The position numbers and the translations under genes are program-made. A stretch of 64,000 bases of DNA from Polychytrium aggregatum (Eukaryota; Chytridiomycota; Chytridiomycetes; Polychytriales): NCBI RefSeq assembly GCF_025602895.1, contig NW_026516210.1, positions 1,032,119 to 1,096,118 on the forward strand, given 5' to 3'. This document shows positions 33,061 to 45,675 of this stretch, piece after piece. Within the stretch, counting starts at the first letter, position 1. Every line of letters starts with the position of its first letter. The notes beneath the pieces are model-generated. The model had not been told where the DNA came from. It did no database searches and saw only the letters and a list, made by a program, of their open reading frames with translations.

Positions 33061-36000
33061 TCACAGTTTCTTGAACTTTTGGATAAACTTTTTGAATCCT
33101 CTGTCCTCCTTGATTCTCGGGGTTTGAGGGACGACAGAGAACTGGTCCGCGTCGCCATAAGTTGGCGCGCCGACATGATAGGTAGAGGGATCAGGACTGG
33201 GTGCGCGGCCGAAGGTTGGCGAGGAAGAACGGGTGATGGATGGGGGACGGGTCGATGCTTGATCGAAGGGCCGGGAATATTGCTGGGGGGGTGCTTGCCA
33301 GTCTGGATAGTGCTGCTGCTCAGGCTGAAGTGGACCCGCATATTCATATCCTTGTGGACCCCTCTGATGATCCTGCTGAGGGTGCCACGGCTGATTCCCG
33401 CGTATGTCTGGGGATTGTGGTGGATACGACTGTGGTGGATACGACTGTGGTGGATACGACTGTGGTGGATGCGGCTGTGATGGATACGGTTGGTGTTGCT
33501 GACCCTGCGGCTGGGCATATTGCTCTGGATAGCGCCGGTACTGTCGAGTGTCTTGCTGCCATTGGGGGTCTGGATATTGCGATCGGTACGGCTGTGGTTC
33601 CGGTGGATATCGCGGTGGATACTGCTGCTGCTCCAACGGTCGATCGTACATAGGTTGATATTGCTGGGAGTTTTGCCTCCAGTCAGGAGACTCATATGGC
33701 CGGTGTTCATGTTGCCTGGGATCTTGCGGCCTATATGGGTCAAAGCCGTTTGGCCGGGGATATTGCGGCCTATATGGCTCGTGGTAATACTGTCGTGGCC
33801 CTTGGCTATAGACCGAGGAAGGCCCCCCGTAGCGTGGCGGCTGGCCCTGTGGCTCACGCGGCCGGTGATACTGTGCCTGAGGAGGCTGGGCGCTATAAGC
33901 ACCACTGTCTTGCGGATCATCATAGTTGCGGAACGGATTGCGATGAGGGGAGTGTTCTCGCATCCGTTGATTGGAGCGAGGCGCAGTTGGTCTCATGTAA
34001 TATTCAGATGAGACATATTGCGCAGAGACATCTTCATGATGATTTCCGGCATAATGAATGGGAGGCAGGCTGGGGCTCGGCATCATGCCTGGTGCGGTGC
34101 GGAACTTTGCTGGGGATGGGAGGTTGAAGCTCTGGAAGAACCTGCCATTGTGTTTGAGGTTGACGAGCTCGTCCATCAGAACCAAGATGTCTTGAGGCGT
34201 GGGGACCGCAAAACTCTGTCTCGAGATGCCTTCGGTGAGCAGCTTCTTTTCACTCTCGTACACAAGCTTGAGCTTTTCGAGGCTGTCGATTCGGGTTTGC
34301 TGGATGGCCCCGGCCCCGGGGATCTTGGCTCCAGCATCTCTTGCGTCCTTGATCAGGTGATCAATGTAGTCCAGCAGGGCATCGTTGTAGAGGACAATGC
34401 CGTTCTCCTTGACAAACACTGCAAACCGGGCGCTGATCGACATGATCTTCTTCTCCTCGTCCTCGAGTTCCCGGACGGTGCTGCGGAGGGCACTGAGCGT
34501 CATTTGCATTTTCCTGCCATTGTCCTGTTCAGATGCGATTTGCTGCTGATAGCTCTGGTTGATAACCTGGACTGACTGTTCCTCCAGCTTGTAGGTGATA
34601 TGCATGTGGATTGTAAACTCATGATGACATTTTATGCACACGTTGTTTTCCATGGCCGCACACTGGGCGAGCTGTGGATCACCAACGGCCTTGACCTTGA
34701 TTTGGGTCAGATAGCAATGGGCATGACATTCTGTGACATAGTTTGGCATAGCAATGCCATCTTCACCTTGGACATATTCGACGCAATCTTCGTGAGTGCA
34801 TACAGTCATTGGATACGGGAGCTCCTTTCTGTGTGGAACCTTTTTGGTAATGGTCAAAGCTTTCTGCAGATCGGTGATACTCTGCTGGTTTGAATCCAGA
34901 GCAGTGATTTGATCGTTGATGGCCTTCTTGTTTGCGCTGATCATTGCGGCGACTTCGGCCAGGGGCTTGCACAGCTCCAGGACGACTTGGCGGACCTCGT
35001 AGAGAATCACGGTTTTGTCGGTGGACTGGCACGGGATGCCGGCGATGGTGTTCAGCATGTTGCGGCAGGTTTTCGAGGAGCGCATCCAGGAGGAGCGAAA
35101 GTCGTCGACCTCTTCTTGTGTGAATCTGACCTTTCCACGAGCGAGCAGGAAACGGTAGGCCTCATTGTCGACCATGAAGACGTTCGTGTTGGTGATTGGA
35201 ATGCTGACTCTCGAGTCGCGCTTGATCTCGTCGAGAAGGCTCTTGAGGGCCGGCATCGTGTCGCCTGGGCGGTAGAGGGTGCTTCTGGCGTTGGTGAACA
35301 TGAACATAAGGTTGTTGACGCAGTCCTTGTGCAAGCTCTTGAGGAGCTCCTTGATGCAGAAGCGGAACCAGGTGGTGAGGCGGCTGTTGTTGGGTTTCAT
35401 AAGCATCAGGATGCCGTTGATGGCAGGGTAGTTTGCGAGGTAGTTGATGATGAGGTCCATGTTCTTCTTGTCTTGCTCAACGCCACGGGTGTCACCCATT
35501 CCAGGCGTGTCGATGAGCTTCACCTGCACCGGCTCTCCATTGATGAGACGGGCATAGAAGACATAGGTGCGCGGGTGTTGGGTCGAGGACTGGCCGGTGG
35601 TGTGTTCTTCGTTGGTTGTGGCGCTCCCTGTTGGTAGCATATTGCAGCAGCGTGAGCAGGCGATGCAGATGTCGTGTCACGCAGAGCCTGCGAAGCAGAA
35701 CCCAGCCCTGGTGCGCCACGACTACTTACGTCCACCGCCAGTGGCGGCTGAGTTCAGCGCTAGTCTCTGGGACTTGATTTCGATGGGCTTGCTCAGCTCT
35801 CCGGGCTCGTACAGGAAGAAGCTGGTCGGAATCAGCGTCAGCGCATCATCGGGTCCGATGGTGAACAAGTCTTCATATATGAGATAGTTTGCAAGCGCAT
35901 TGATCAGCGTGGATTTTCCGACACCGGTTTCTCCGAGAATCAAGATGGTCAAGGTGCGCCTCACGCTCCCAAAGTTGGCCTGAGACTGCTTGGGGTTGGA

Positions 36001-36090
36001 GACGAAGCTTTCGTCGGCTTGGCTGGAGGCCATGCCCGACGTAGGGGCGGCCGGCTTTGGCGCCGGCGACTGGAACGAAGTCCAACCCAT
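33061..36090 (-). CDS. GTPase A: AIG1-like P-loop GTPase, short form
   Basis: Two exons on the - strand, 36090-35730 and 35627-33061; 2928 nt, 975 aa. Seen: G1 GETGVGKST (residues 53-61), G3 DTPGMGDTRG (160-169), a region corresponding to G4 that reads FMFTNARST instead of [NT]KxD, and MVDNEAYRFLL after it. A Cys/His-rich module follows (MTVCTHEDC, ECHAHCYL, CIKCHHEF..HMHI), fit to bind zinc, then coiled coils. The last 350 residues are Pro/Tyr/Gln-rich and prion-like, including four SYPPQ units. The protein ends with the basic-aromatic tail GFKKFIQKFKKL. The phase-1 intron lies between G1 and G3, as in its four paralogues. Best family label is AIG1/TRAFAC-like P-loop GTPase; guanine specificity is unproven because the G4 motif is non-standard. 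It is divergently paired with GTPase B. Confidence 0.85.
33419..33478. repeat. 15-bp tandem repeat encoding SYPPQ units in GTPase A
   Basis: Four copies of a 15-bp unit (GGATACGACTGTGGT on the + strand), in frame with GTPase A on the - strand, giving repeated Ser-Tyr-Pro-Pro-Gln in the low-complexity region. Length can change without frameshift. Confidence 0.88.
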
Positions 36091-36682
36091 TTTTGCGCTG
36101 GAGGAGCAGGAGCTGGCGAGGGAGCTCAACAAATATATACTGTGAGCACGGCGGATTGGCGCTGACACGGTGAGCATTTCCTTTCTGAGGGGCGACGGGC
36201 ACACTCGGGCGCGGGGCCGCAGGAGGCTTGTGTTTCGGGTCCGACATGGGGGGGTATCCAGCTGTGCAGGCCACCCGAAACAAGTGCCTCGATTCGGAAT
36301 CGCGGTGGTGCAGTTTGCCGTGTTTGGCAGGTCGTGCGACCCGGATGCCACATGACCCGCGCTGTGGCGTCCGTGTGCAACCTGCGCCACAGCGCGGCCT
36401 TGCTCCTTTGGTTTCGGATTTTGAAACCAAGGTGTCTGACAGGCGCATGGGGCCTGGCGGCAGTCGCACACCGACAGTGCCTCCGTCCTCTGCCTGAAAC
36501 AGAGGCGTGTTTCGTGGAACTCGTCGTTTCAGAGTGTCGCGTCGCCAGCCACATCGGGCAACTCCACGCTCCGAGGAGCTCCATGGCGGGGCGGCCCACA
36601 GCCCGACAGGCACCTATATATTGATCTCTGTAGATACCGATCGCAATTTCTCCTCGCCTCTTCACTCACCTCCATCCCCAAC
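36091..36682. promoter_or_regulatory. Shared divergent promoter of GTPases A and B
   Basis: 592 bp between the two start codons. TATA-like elements face both ways: TATATATT at 36615-36622 (61 bp before the B start) and, on the - strand, GTATATATTT at 36131-36140 (about 41 bp before the A start). A 13-bp perfect inverted repeat, CCGCGCTGTGGCG at 36357-36369 and its complement at 36385-36397, lies midway and could bind a dimeric regulator. Confidence 0.65.
36357..36397. promoter_or_regulatory. 13-bp perfect inverted repeat in the A/B divergent promoter
   Basis: Arms CCGCGCTGTGGCG and CGCCACAGCGCGG separated by 15 bp. It sits centrally between the two divergent starts. Candidate operator or cruciform; function not shown. 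Confidence 0.6.
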
Positions 36683-39600
36683 ATGGCTTCCGGTGCTGCG
36701 GCAGAGTCCGTGGTGCTTGTCATCACTGACTGCCCGAACGAGCAACTGAATGCCTTTTACGATCACTTCTATGCTCTGCCTGGGATACAGCGCGAACGTG
36801 GTAATGCTATGGCTCCCTTCCGTCTGCGAACATATTGTCCTTTTCCAGCACTCGAGGCTAACCGATTTCCTTGGCGACTGACGACCAGACCGCCTGGGTG
36901 TCGAATACATTGGTGTGCGCCAAGAATATGCACCCAATCCGAGTTACATTGCCACGGCTATCCAAGACATCATAAGAAAGCCGAGAATCAGACTCAAAGG
37001 AATAGCTTTGGTTGCTCATGCGCCCTTTGATGCCTTCGCTCGATACTGGATCACTGAAGTGTTGGCATGTCTCCCGAAAGTGAATCCCCCGACTGTCATG
37101 CTCTTTGCATTCGGCAACCCTGTACTCGATGCTGGAGGACAAGGTCCATCGCCGCTGCTCTTGGATAGTCCTCCCACCAAGGGGTTCTACTTTCGTCCAG
37201 TTGACGCTCGCGACAGAAAATATGAACAGTGGTTCCAACTGATCACAGACCAAGGCTCGAGTGCCGGCTTCAACAGCGGACAGCCACAGACACGAGCCTA
37301 TCATACCGGTGACCAAATCTTCGCAGAGAACGAACCGACCCAAGATCTGCAATCAATTGAATACATTGTCAGCAACCGAGTCGAGCACTACTACAACTGC
37401 GAGCAACTTTTCTGGGAACCTCAGGCGAGCCAGAGCTCAATCTCTCCATTTCATTCATCCGTCGAGCGCCTGTCCGACGATCTGGCCAAATGCAGTTTGA
37501 TTGCTTTCAACAACAACGCCAGTGCCTTCTTCGCCGGTATGGTGCAATATTATCGTGACATCGATACTCACGATCGGTCTGCGGCCAGCCACCAGCAACT
37601 TCAATGGGTCATGGCTCAAATCAAAATACAAGCATTCGTTAGAGATCAACTTCAACTTGCTATTGACAGACAAACCCACCAATGGGGCAGTTCGAGCTAT
37701 CCCGTGCCTCAAACGAGCACCCCATTAAATGGGTCTGGTGACAGATTGCCGAATTCTTTTCTTGACAATCCAGCTTCGTCAGGACCTGGGAGCTCGATCG
37801 AAAAAGATTTGATGGGGCCTGTGCAAGACGTATTCGAGCGTTGGAGTTCACCGCACGGCGATCTTTCCAGTGGTCCTGCCCGACACGCATCCGATGTGCC
37901 CTACAGAAGTGACCCCCAAGTCAGTCGTGGCGGGAATTCTTTGAGCCCTGCTTCCAACTTTGGAGCAGATGGTTTCAAGGAAACCCCAAGGCCTCAAGAG
38001 ATTCTCAAGTGGTGGAGATCGGACGACAGCCTGTACCAAGGGCTAGAGGCCAGCGGTGTCAGCCCGGTCGGCGGCGTGTGGAATAGCAGCGACGTCAACA
38101 TCCTGGTCATGGGCGAGACCGGAGTCGGCAAATCAACCCTCATCAATGCTCTGGCCAACTACATCACCTTCCCCTCACTCCGAGACGCCTGCAAAGCCAA
38201 CGAACCCGTAACCCTCATCCCGGCGAGCTACGTGCTCTGCGATCCCGTCACCTACCAGGAAACAACCATCAAAACCAAGAACATTTCGGTTCCGCTTGCA
38301 AGCAAGGGTTTGTTTGCACTACCACACATGCGCATATTGGCTTGAGATTGGTATGGAGGTCCGACCGCCTGAAACTGACCATATCTAAACTCGGGTGCAA
38401 TCAGATATGCAGGCCAGACTTCAACGGAATGAGTACCAGGTTCCTGGCCAATCCACAACGCAGGACCCGCAAGCCTACGCATTCCAAGTGCCAAGCCAGA
38501 GCGGCGCCTTGTCCACGATCCGGGTCATCGACACTCCCGGCATGGGTGACAGTCGCGGAATCGAGACAGACAAGCAGAACATGAGCAACATCGTCAAGTA
38601 TGTCTCCAAGGTCGGCATGATCCACAGCGTCGTGATTGCCCTGCCGACGAACCAGAGCAAGCTCACTGTCTGGTTCCGCTTCTGCATCATGGAGCTGTTC
38701 AAGTACCTGGACCGTGACGTTATCCAGAACATCGTGTTCCTCTTCACCAAGGCCAGAACGACCTCTTTCCGTGCGGGCGACACGATTCCAGTCCTCAACG
38801 AACTGTTCCGCGAGATCCAGAGCCAGACTGGAATCAGCATCCCTTTGACCGACAAAAACACCTTCCTCATCGACAACGAAGCCTATCGCTATCTCCTTGC
38901 GAAAGATACGATTATATATGATTTGGAGGACATCAAAAAGTTCAACGAGTCGTGGAACCGCTCCGCCTCCGAGTGTCGACGGCTCATCTCCCTGGCCCAG
39001 GGACAGCCTCCTCAAGACTTTAGTAAAACAGCCCAGCTCGAGGTTGTTCGTGATTTCCTCAACACACAAGTGGATCCCATCCTTAATTACGACGATCAGA
39101 TTGTGCGTGCTACTCGAGAGCGCGACCGACTGGCTACCATCATTAATGATATTCATCGTGATATCGACGAATTGAAGAAACTCAAGTCTGTCTATATCAG
39201 TCTCGTTCCTGTTTATCATCGCAATGGCGTCAAAGTCTGCAGCCACCCGGATTGCGTCGAAGTCAAGATAACCAAGACCGGGTACCAGGACCTGCGCCGT
39301 TCCGTTGACAATCGTTCCCGGGGATATCACAACCCACAAGCTCAGCGAACGTGTGTCCACGGCGCAGGATATCAAAAAATGGTCAATGTCACTTACACAA
39401 TCGAGATGCAACAGGGCGAAGAAAGCAGTGAAATTGCAAGCCATATTGCCCAGCTCGAAAGGACGATCGATCAAACTACGCGCGATATTGATAGTCAAAA
39501 TGCTATTGGACGAAGCGTGGAGGATCAGAAAGCCAAGCATCTGAATCTCATTGCTCTGTGCAGTGCCTTCTTGAGGGACAACAGTATCGTCCTTCGAAAC

Positions 39601-40878
39601 GAGACCTTGCTTGATGCCACCGATTTCCAAATCATCAAGCAGGAGGCTTTCAAAAATGGTGTGCCCAACCAGGAAAGACTCCGCAACCTCGAGCGCCTGA
39701 AGCATGACTACGATAATGAGAAGAGACTACTTTCTCAAGCCGGAGCAGCTACCCACCGCGTCCATGACATCAATGAAATCAGGAACCTCATGGAGCAGCT
39801 CGAGGGCCCTCGCGGTCCATTCTTGAGCCGATTCGATAGGGTAGCGGGCGAGAGACTCGGCGATCGTGAAGAGGTGCGACTGCTTCAAAACCCGTCTGCC
39901 CAGCCTGTGGGTACTGTTGGAGCAGCGGCTCATACCGCTGGACACGTTCCAACTGAGTACTATCCAAGTGAGCGATTGGGCCAGCGACTCGAACAGCAGC
40001 CCTCATATCATCATCCCATGCAAAACCAAGGCCTCGTTGGACAAGTGGGGGTGACTCAACATGGTTCGTATCGACCGTCTTCTACCCCAAGTTTGGATCC
40101 ACACTATCGACCCAGCAACGTTGCAATGTCATACAGTGGTTACAATTCGCAATCAGCAAATCAAGGTTATCCCCGGATGCGTGAAAATGGAAGCTCGGAT
40201 GCCAGTACAGAGATTCAAAACGCCTATAATCCAAGAACATCTTCTCAGTCGCAACCAGCAGCATCGGCCTACCAGCAGCCCCGTCCTGGAACCGGAGGGC
40301 AACCATATCCTGGTGCTTCAGACTACCATGCCAGCGGTTACGCAGGCCCGGTGGCTCCCCAGTCGCAACGTGGCAAAATCGAAAGGGGTCCATCGAATCT
40401 CGAACTTGAGCAATCGCGGTATACGAATACATCGACTCCAGCAAATCCGATGTATGATCCACGAACCCAAACACATCCAAATGCAACCTTCACGAGACAG
40501 CAGTCGTTCAACTCCCACCACCATTATCCATCTCAAACCCAAGAACTCAGTCAGCCTGAACCCAGCCCTGAAATCCCTGCAAAGCAAGAACTGCCTCGGG
40601 ATGATGCAACACAACCAAAGGACGACGGTCAAGCCGATGGTTATGGTTTGGAGAAGAACCCGGCAGCAACGCCCCAGCCTACTGCATCTCGAGAAGATGA
40701 AGGAAAGTCGTCATTTATCAGTAAATTCGGTAAAGTTCCCGCGATGTTCAAACAGAAGCAAAACAAACAGGCCGACCAAACCAAAGGAGGAGGCTCAAAG
40801 GTCTCAGGATCACCCAAGGGCCCAGCTCCAGGCTCAGGACAAAACCTTACACCTCAGCAGCCAAAGAAATCCAAGTAG
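36683..40878 (+). CDS. GTPase B: AIG1-like P-loop GTPase, long form with N-terminal domain
   Basis: Three exons: 36683-36800, 36889-38307, 38405-40878; 4011 nt, 1336 aa, phases close. Residues 1-250 form an alpha/beta-looking domain starting VVLVITDCPNEQ that also occurs in GTPase C (ILVITDLAGEQ) but in no other gene here. A Ser/Pro-rich linker follows. G1 GETGVGKST is at about 447-455, G3 DTPGMGDSRG at about 555, the G4 position reads FLFTKARTT, followed by LIDNEAYRYLLAK. The Cys/His module is degraded: only the first pair (VCSHPDC) and a stray CVHG remain. Coiled coils and a long Gln/Ser/Pro/Tyr-rich region follow, then a basic end with FISKFGKVPAMFKQKQ. The intron between G1 and G3 is phase 1. 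It shares a promoter with GTPase A. No function can be assigned from sequence alone. Confidence 0.85.
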
Positions 40879-41438
40879 CGACCGCCAAGGGCACTTTCGT
40901 CGCGAAGCGAGCTCGCTTCTCTCATATGTCTTTACCTCTTCCAAGAAATGCACACCGGCGCGCCACATGTGTCCTCGCAGCCCAGCTCGTCCTCATATAT
41001 GTTTCCGAAACGGTGCCGCCAATACATGATGTGATATTGATACTGGTTTGTCGCTGCGAGTGGTGTTGGCGTCTCCGCAAGTCACAACTTAGAACCAGAG
41101 CGGTGTGTGTGATAATGGCTACATGGATCCTTCGGCACGCAGCGACCTGGACCAAGTCGGCCAAGGGAGTCCGAGCCCAGGCGAAATGATCGAGCGCGAC
41201 TTTGGGGTGCATCTTGTATTTCTAGATCAGGTCGCACCATGGCTGATTGTCCCCACGGATGCGCAATTGAAAATGAAACAGACCAAAGCAAGTGCTCGTG
41301 ATGGGGCTGATCGAAATGAGAAGCGCTTGGATACGATCCGACGAGTTTATTCAGTGGCAAGCAGAATACGAATCCAACAGCTGAGACCCAACGTGGTTAA
41401 TCCGGGGACAACAAAACAACAGGTCTGTGCGAGCAATC
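40879..41438. other. Intergenic region between convergent GTPases B and C (centre of the mirror-image cluster)
   Basis: 560 bp between the 3' ends of the two long-form GTPases. This is where an inverted duplication would have its axis. I did not find a long palindrome, so the axis has decayed or was never symmetrical. No gene seen. Confidence 0.5.
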
Positions 41439-44400
41439 TCAATCACTTGGGACAGTCTGCGAGATGCTACTATCAGAGACATAGACAACTTGCTCCTGGA
41501 GCTTCGGAATAGATGCAACTTGATCAATGGTGGAAGCAATATCATCGTTGACTTGAGGCGCATTGTGGGTTTCTGCTCCGTGACACTCTTCAGAAGCAAT
41601 ACTGTCGCGATGGGTTGGTGCATTATTGGCGTAGGTTGCACCTGTTTGCTGGGCTGAATCCTCAGTCACTTTCGCCTGCTCAGCTGCGTCTTTCACTTGA
41701 ACTTGCGGGGGAGTTGGTGTCTCGGCCGAGGATGGATTCGTGGTCGGGGCAGCTATCTGAGAGGCGGCGGTTTTGGAGCTGCAATCATTATCATGAGGCG
41801 TTTGGACTTGAGAGGCATTCGTTGCATCGGCGGTCTGCATGGGATCATGGCTCTCGGAGATTGCATCGGACTCTTCATCTTGATGGTGGTTCGTTGGCGA
41901 CGCAGTTGAATCGGATTGGGTTGGAACCTTAACGAATTTCGTTCCTTGGGCCGGAGTGATCGGCTGTGGTTCCGGATTGCTATCAGATTTGCTCACACGA
42001 GGTTCGAAATCGTTTGAGTCGGTGGGATTGCTATCAGATACGGTCGATTCATCCGGGGCAGGACATGCGATGGTTTCTTGTTGGCTGTCAGGGGTGGGGC
42101 CGGCATCTTCAGCCGCGCCAGGTTGCGTTGCATCGCTTGTATTGACAGGGAGAGCTTCTTTAGAAGCGTCGTCAACTTTAATGCCATCGTCTGCAATGTT
42201 TTGTGGTGTCTGAGCGGCTGTCGATTTGGAGAAAACATCGACCTTCGATCCGGCTTCCGACGGTTGTATTTTATGAGGCAAAGTATTGATAGCATCGTCG
42301 TGGAGATCTCCGCTCTCATTGACAGGGGCTGTGGCTGGCTTAGATTTAGGAGTCGGCTTGGCCTCCCAGTCAAACTCTGCCATTTCCTTCTGGAAATCTT
42401 GGACGGCTTTGTCAAGGTCTAGCTCTGTTTCTCCACTGCTGGCTTTGAGCAGTCCAAGCACTTCGTCCAGAGTCTGCGGATTGGCTTGATGCTCCGGCGA
42501 CTGCGACAGGTACTGCTGTTCCCTCTTGTAGGCATCGCGGACGGACTCGAGCTTCTTTTGCTTTGCGAGATTGACCACGCCGTTCTCGACGGCCTGCTGC
42601 TGGATCACCTGGAAGTCGTCGACGTCCAGGAAGGTCTCGTTTCTGACCACGACGCTGTGCTGGTGCAGGCATTGATTGCTCAGCGCAAGCAGCTGGAGCG
42701 ACTGTGATCGGTGCGTTCGAATCTGCTCGATTTGAGTTTTGAGAGCCGCGATTGCGCTGCGGTGTTGGTCGATGAATGTCTGCTGGACGCTGATGGCAGA
42801 CTGAATGTTTTCGCTCAGGGTGTCTTCTTCGACAACGTGGGTGCGCCACTTGATATACTTCTTCTCCAGAAAGTTCTTTCCATGCGAGCATGGAGTCGGC
42901 TTTGTGTTCAAAGTACGAGTCTTCGATGCAGGCGGCGAGGCTGGATGAGCCTCCGGTTTGATCACATACTGTCCGCTTGGGAGCACCCTAAAGTCCGTGC
43001 AGTCGATGTGGTTGCAAACCAAGGTGCCCTCGGGATAAAACTCTGCCGTCATTTCGAGCCGTCCGTTGTTCTGTCTTTTCAGATAACTGATTGTGTGCTC
43101 AACGGCACGAATGCCATCCTCGTGCTCCTTGATCTGCTTGTTCAGCGACTCTTCGGTGCCCTCGGAGGCGACCAGGCTCTGGATTTCCCTGTCAATGTAC
43201 GTCCTCAGGGCCTCGAGCTGGGCAGTCACCCTGAAGTCCTTTGGGCTTCGTCCCCGGGCGACCCTGACCATTTTGCGGCATGCGATCGAGGATCTGTGCC
43301 ACGAATCGTCAAACTGGAGAACCTCGCCTTCAGAGAACTCGACCTTGTCCTTGGCGAGGAGATAGCGATATGCCTCGTTGTCGATGATGAAGCTGTTGGT
43401 GTCGTCCAGGTGGATGTCCACGCCTGACTGGGACTTGATCTGGTCAAACAGCTGTCTCATGTTTGGAATGGTGTCGCCCACTCGGAAGGCTGTCGACCGG
43501 GCCTTGGTGAACAAGAACGCAATGTTCTCCACGGTGCCACGGTCCAGGTACTTGAACAGCTCCATGATGCAGAATCTGAACCAGACCGTGAGTCGGCTCT
43601 GGTTTGTGGGCAGCGCAATGACTAGCATATGGATCTTGCCGACGCGGGTGACGCATCGGATGATGTTTTGCATGTTGAGTCTGTCAGTCTCGACGCCTCG
43701 CGAGTCGCCCATGCCTGGGGTGTCGATGATCCTGATTTTGGTTGGCAGGTTGTCTTCGTCGTATACACTGAACACGTACGACTGGGGATGCTGCGTTGTC
43801 GACTGTCCTTGCTTGTAGACTTCGTTGGCGTGCGCGGCTGGGCGAGGAACAAATGGCGGATCAGCACCATCGACGACTGCACAGAGTTATGGAGGTGCGG
43901 CACACTCACCGTGAGCAGGCACCTTCAAGGATTTATCGTCGGTCTTGATCTCGGTCGGCTTGCATGTTTCGGGGTCGTAGAGAACAAACTTTGTTGGCAC
44001 GAGGGCCACAATCTCAGAGGAGGCACAGGCTTCTTCCAGAGATTTGAAACTGACGTAGTTGGCGACGGCGTTGATGAGGGTCGACTTGCCGACACCGGTC
44101 TCTCCCATGACCAGGATATTGACATCCTGGCCGTTCCAGGGCAGGTTCAGAAAGTCAGAGTCGTCGAATTGCTGATGGACAGCGGGTTTCTTGGCCTGGG
44201 ACTTTGATGAGTCTACAATTGGATGAGGTTGCTTATCTGGGTGACTCAGAGCAATTAGTTGACTTAGCTATGGCACGGAGGCGGGGACGAGCATTCTACA
44301 CTGCCTGCAATCGAGTCCAGTTGCACACCTGTTGTGATGTTAAGCTGATTCTGGTGGTGTTTTGGTTGATCACCCACGACTACGGAGCCGGAAAATGTAT

Positions 44401-45675
44401 CTTGGGCAGTCGAGCTGTCGAGGCGAAATGAGCGCGAGTCAGAGGGGGCTGGTGAGGCAGAGAGCAGCACAAGGATTGCTGACTATAGTATTGATCAATA
44501 CCGGCCCACGGACCTTTCGGGTACATCACCGGGTTGCTCGTTGATGAAACTGCTAGGTGGGGCACCTTGGAGTGATTCTTGATCATCCAGAGACGACGCA
44601 ATGCCCTCGAGGATACTGGCTACTTCCTCAGGTGTTGCGGTGGCATGGCTCGAAACAGATGGAAGCGACAAATCTGAGTATACAGTTCTCTCTGTCTCGA
44701 GTCGAAACTTGAGCTGGGGTAACTCTTGGTCTGAATAGCCTGCAGTGGGTGTTCGTGATCCCAGGAGGGTTTCCATGTACGAGACAGACGCAGAGTTCAG
44801 GATGGTTGCGTCTCTGATGTGGTTCTTCAATATCTCAAGATGGGCTTTGAGGTTGGACGCCCCTGTTTCTTGTCCCTGCTCGTGCGATGAATCAAGGATG
44901 GCGAGCTGGCCCTGCCCTTTGGAGAGGATCCGACGCACGTATATGAAGTAATGGATGTCTTGGAACGCTATGTGGGTGTCGGCAGCCAGATAGGCGGCAA
45001 GGGTGGTGACACTCTGCTTCGGATTCCTCGACAAGGTTCCTGTGCCGGCGCTGGGCACAGCAATGCGGAAGAAGTGCATGTTTTGCTTCGAAGAGTCCTC
45101 TAAAGACTCAACTTGGATCACGGGCACGGTGCGTGCCGCCCGAGCGAATTCGATCATTCGTTCTGCAGGTTTTTTCATGGTCCAGCGGTCTTTGCTAACG
45201 ACTGCGAAGAGCAGGCTATCGACTCGGTTTCTTGGCCAGCACAGCAGCAGCTGGGAGACCCAGTAGTCTGTGAAGGGAGATGGCGATTGTTGGATTACAA
45301 CCACGACCTTTCGGAAGCTGCTCTCTTTGGGAATGCGCCGGAGCTGCTCTTGAATGGGATGAATGGACTGGAGTCGAGGTGGCTCTTGCATAGCGAACAT
45401 CTCGAAGTTGACTGCCTTGGTCTCTGAGGCGTCGGTGCGATCTTTGGACTTGGAAAAGAACCCAGCTGATTCTGTTTCCGGGCAACGAGAGTGTGAGTGC
45501 GGAAGAAGAGCAGATGGGATGGCTCGGGCACTCAAGAGCGAGAACCATGACATGTGTGCTTACTCTTCTGCGGAGCGGGATGGAGGAGATCGCTGAGGAT
45601 TCGAACGACCTTGTCGCTCTGCTCGCCAGCCAGGTCTGTGATGACCAGGATGCGATCGCTCTGGGGGGCTGTCAT
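41439..45675 (-). CDS. GTPase C: AIG1-like P-loop GTPase, long form with N-terminal domain
   Basis: Four exons on the - strand: 45675-45564, 45471-44530, 44212-43910, 43837-41439; 3756 nt, 1251 aa, phases close. The donor at 44530 is chosen by phase and is the weakest junction. The N-terminal domain begins ILVITDLAGEQ and shares hydrophobic strands and a TDYWVSQLLLCWP block with GTPase B. G1 GETGVGKST at about residue 387, G3 DTPGMGDSRG, G4 position FLFTKARST, then IIDNEAYRYLLAK. The Cys/His module is degraded (VCNHIDC and CSHG remain). Coiled coils follow, then a roughly 270-residue acidic, Ser/Thr/Pro-rich tail without the basic-aromatic ending seen in A and D. It is divergent from GTPase D. 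Confidence 0.82.

Noticed and set aside
38401-39705. 434-codon - strand frame antisense to GTPase B
   Set aside because: Shadow frame; the + strand carries the G3 motif and conserved family sequence.
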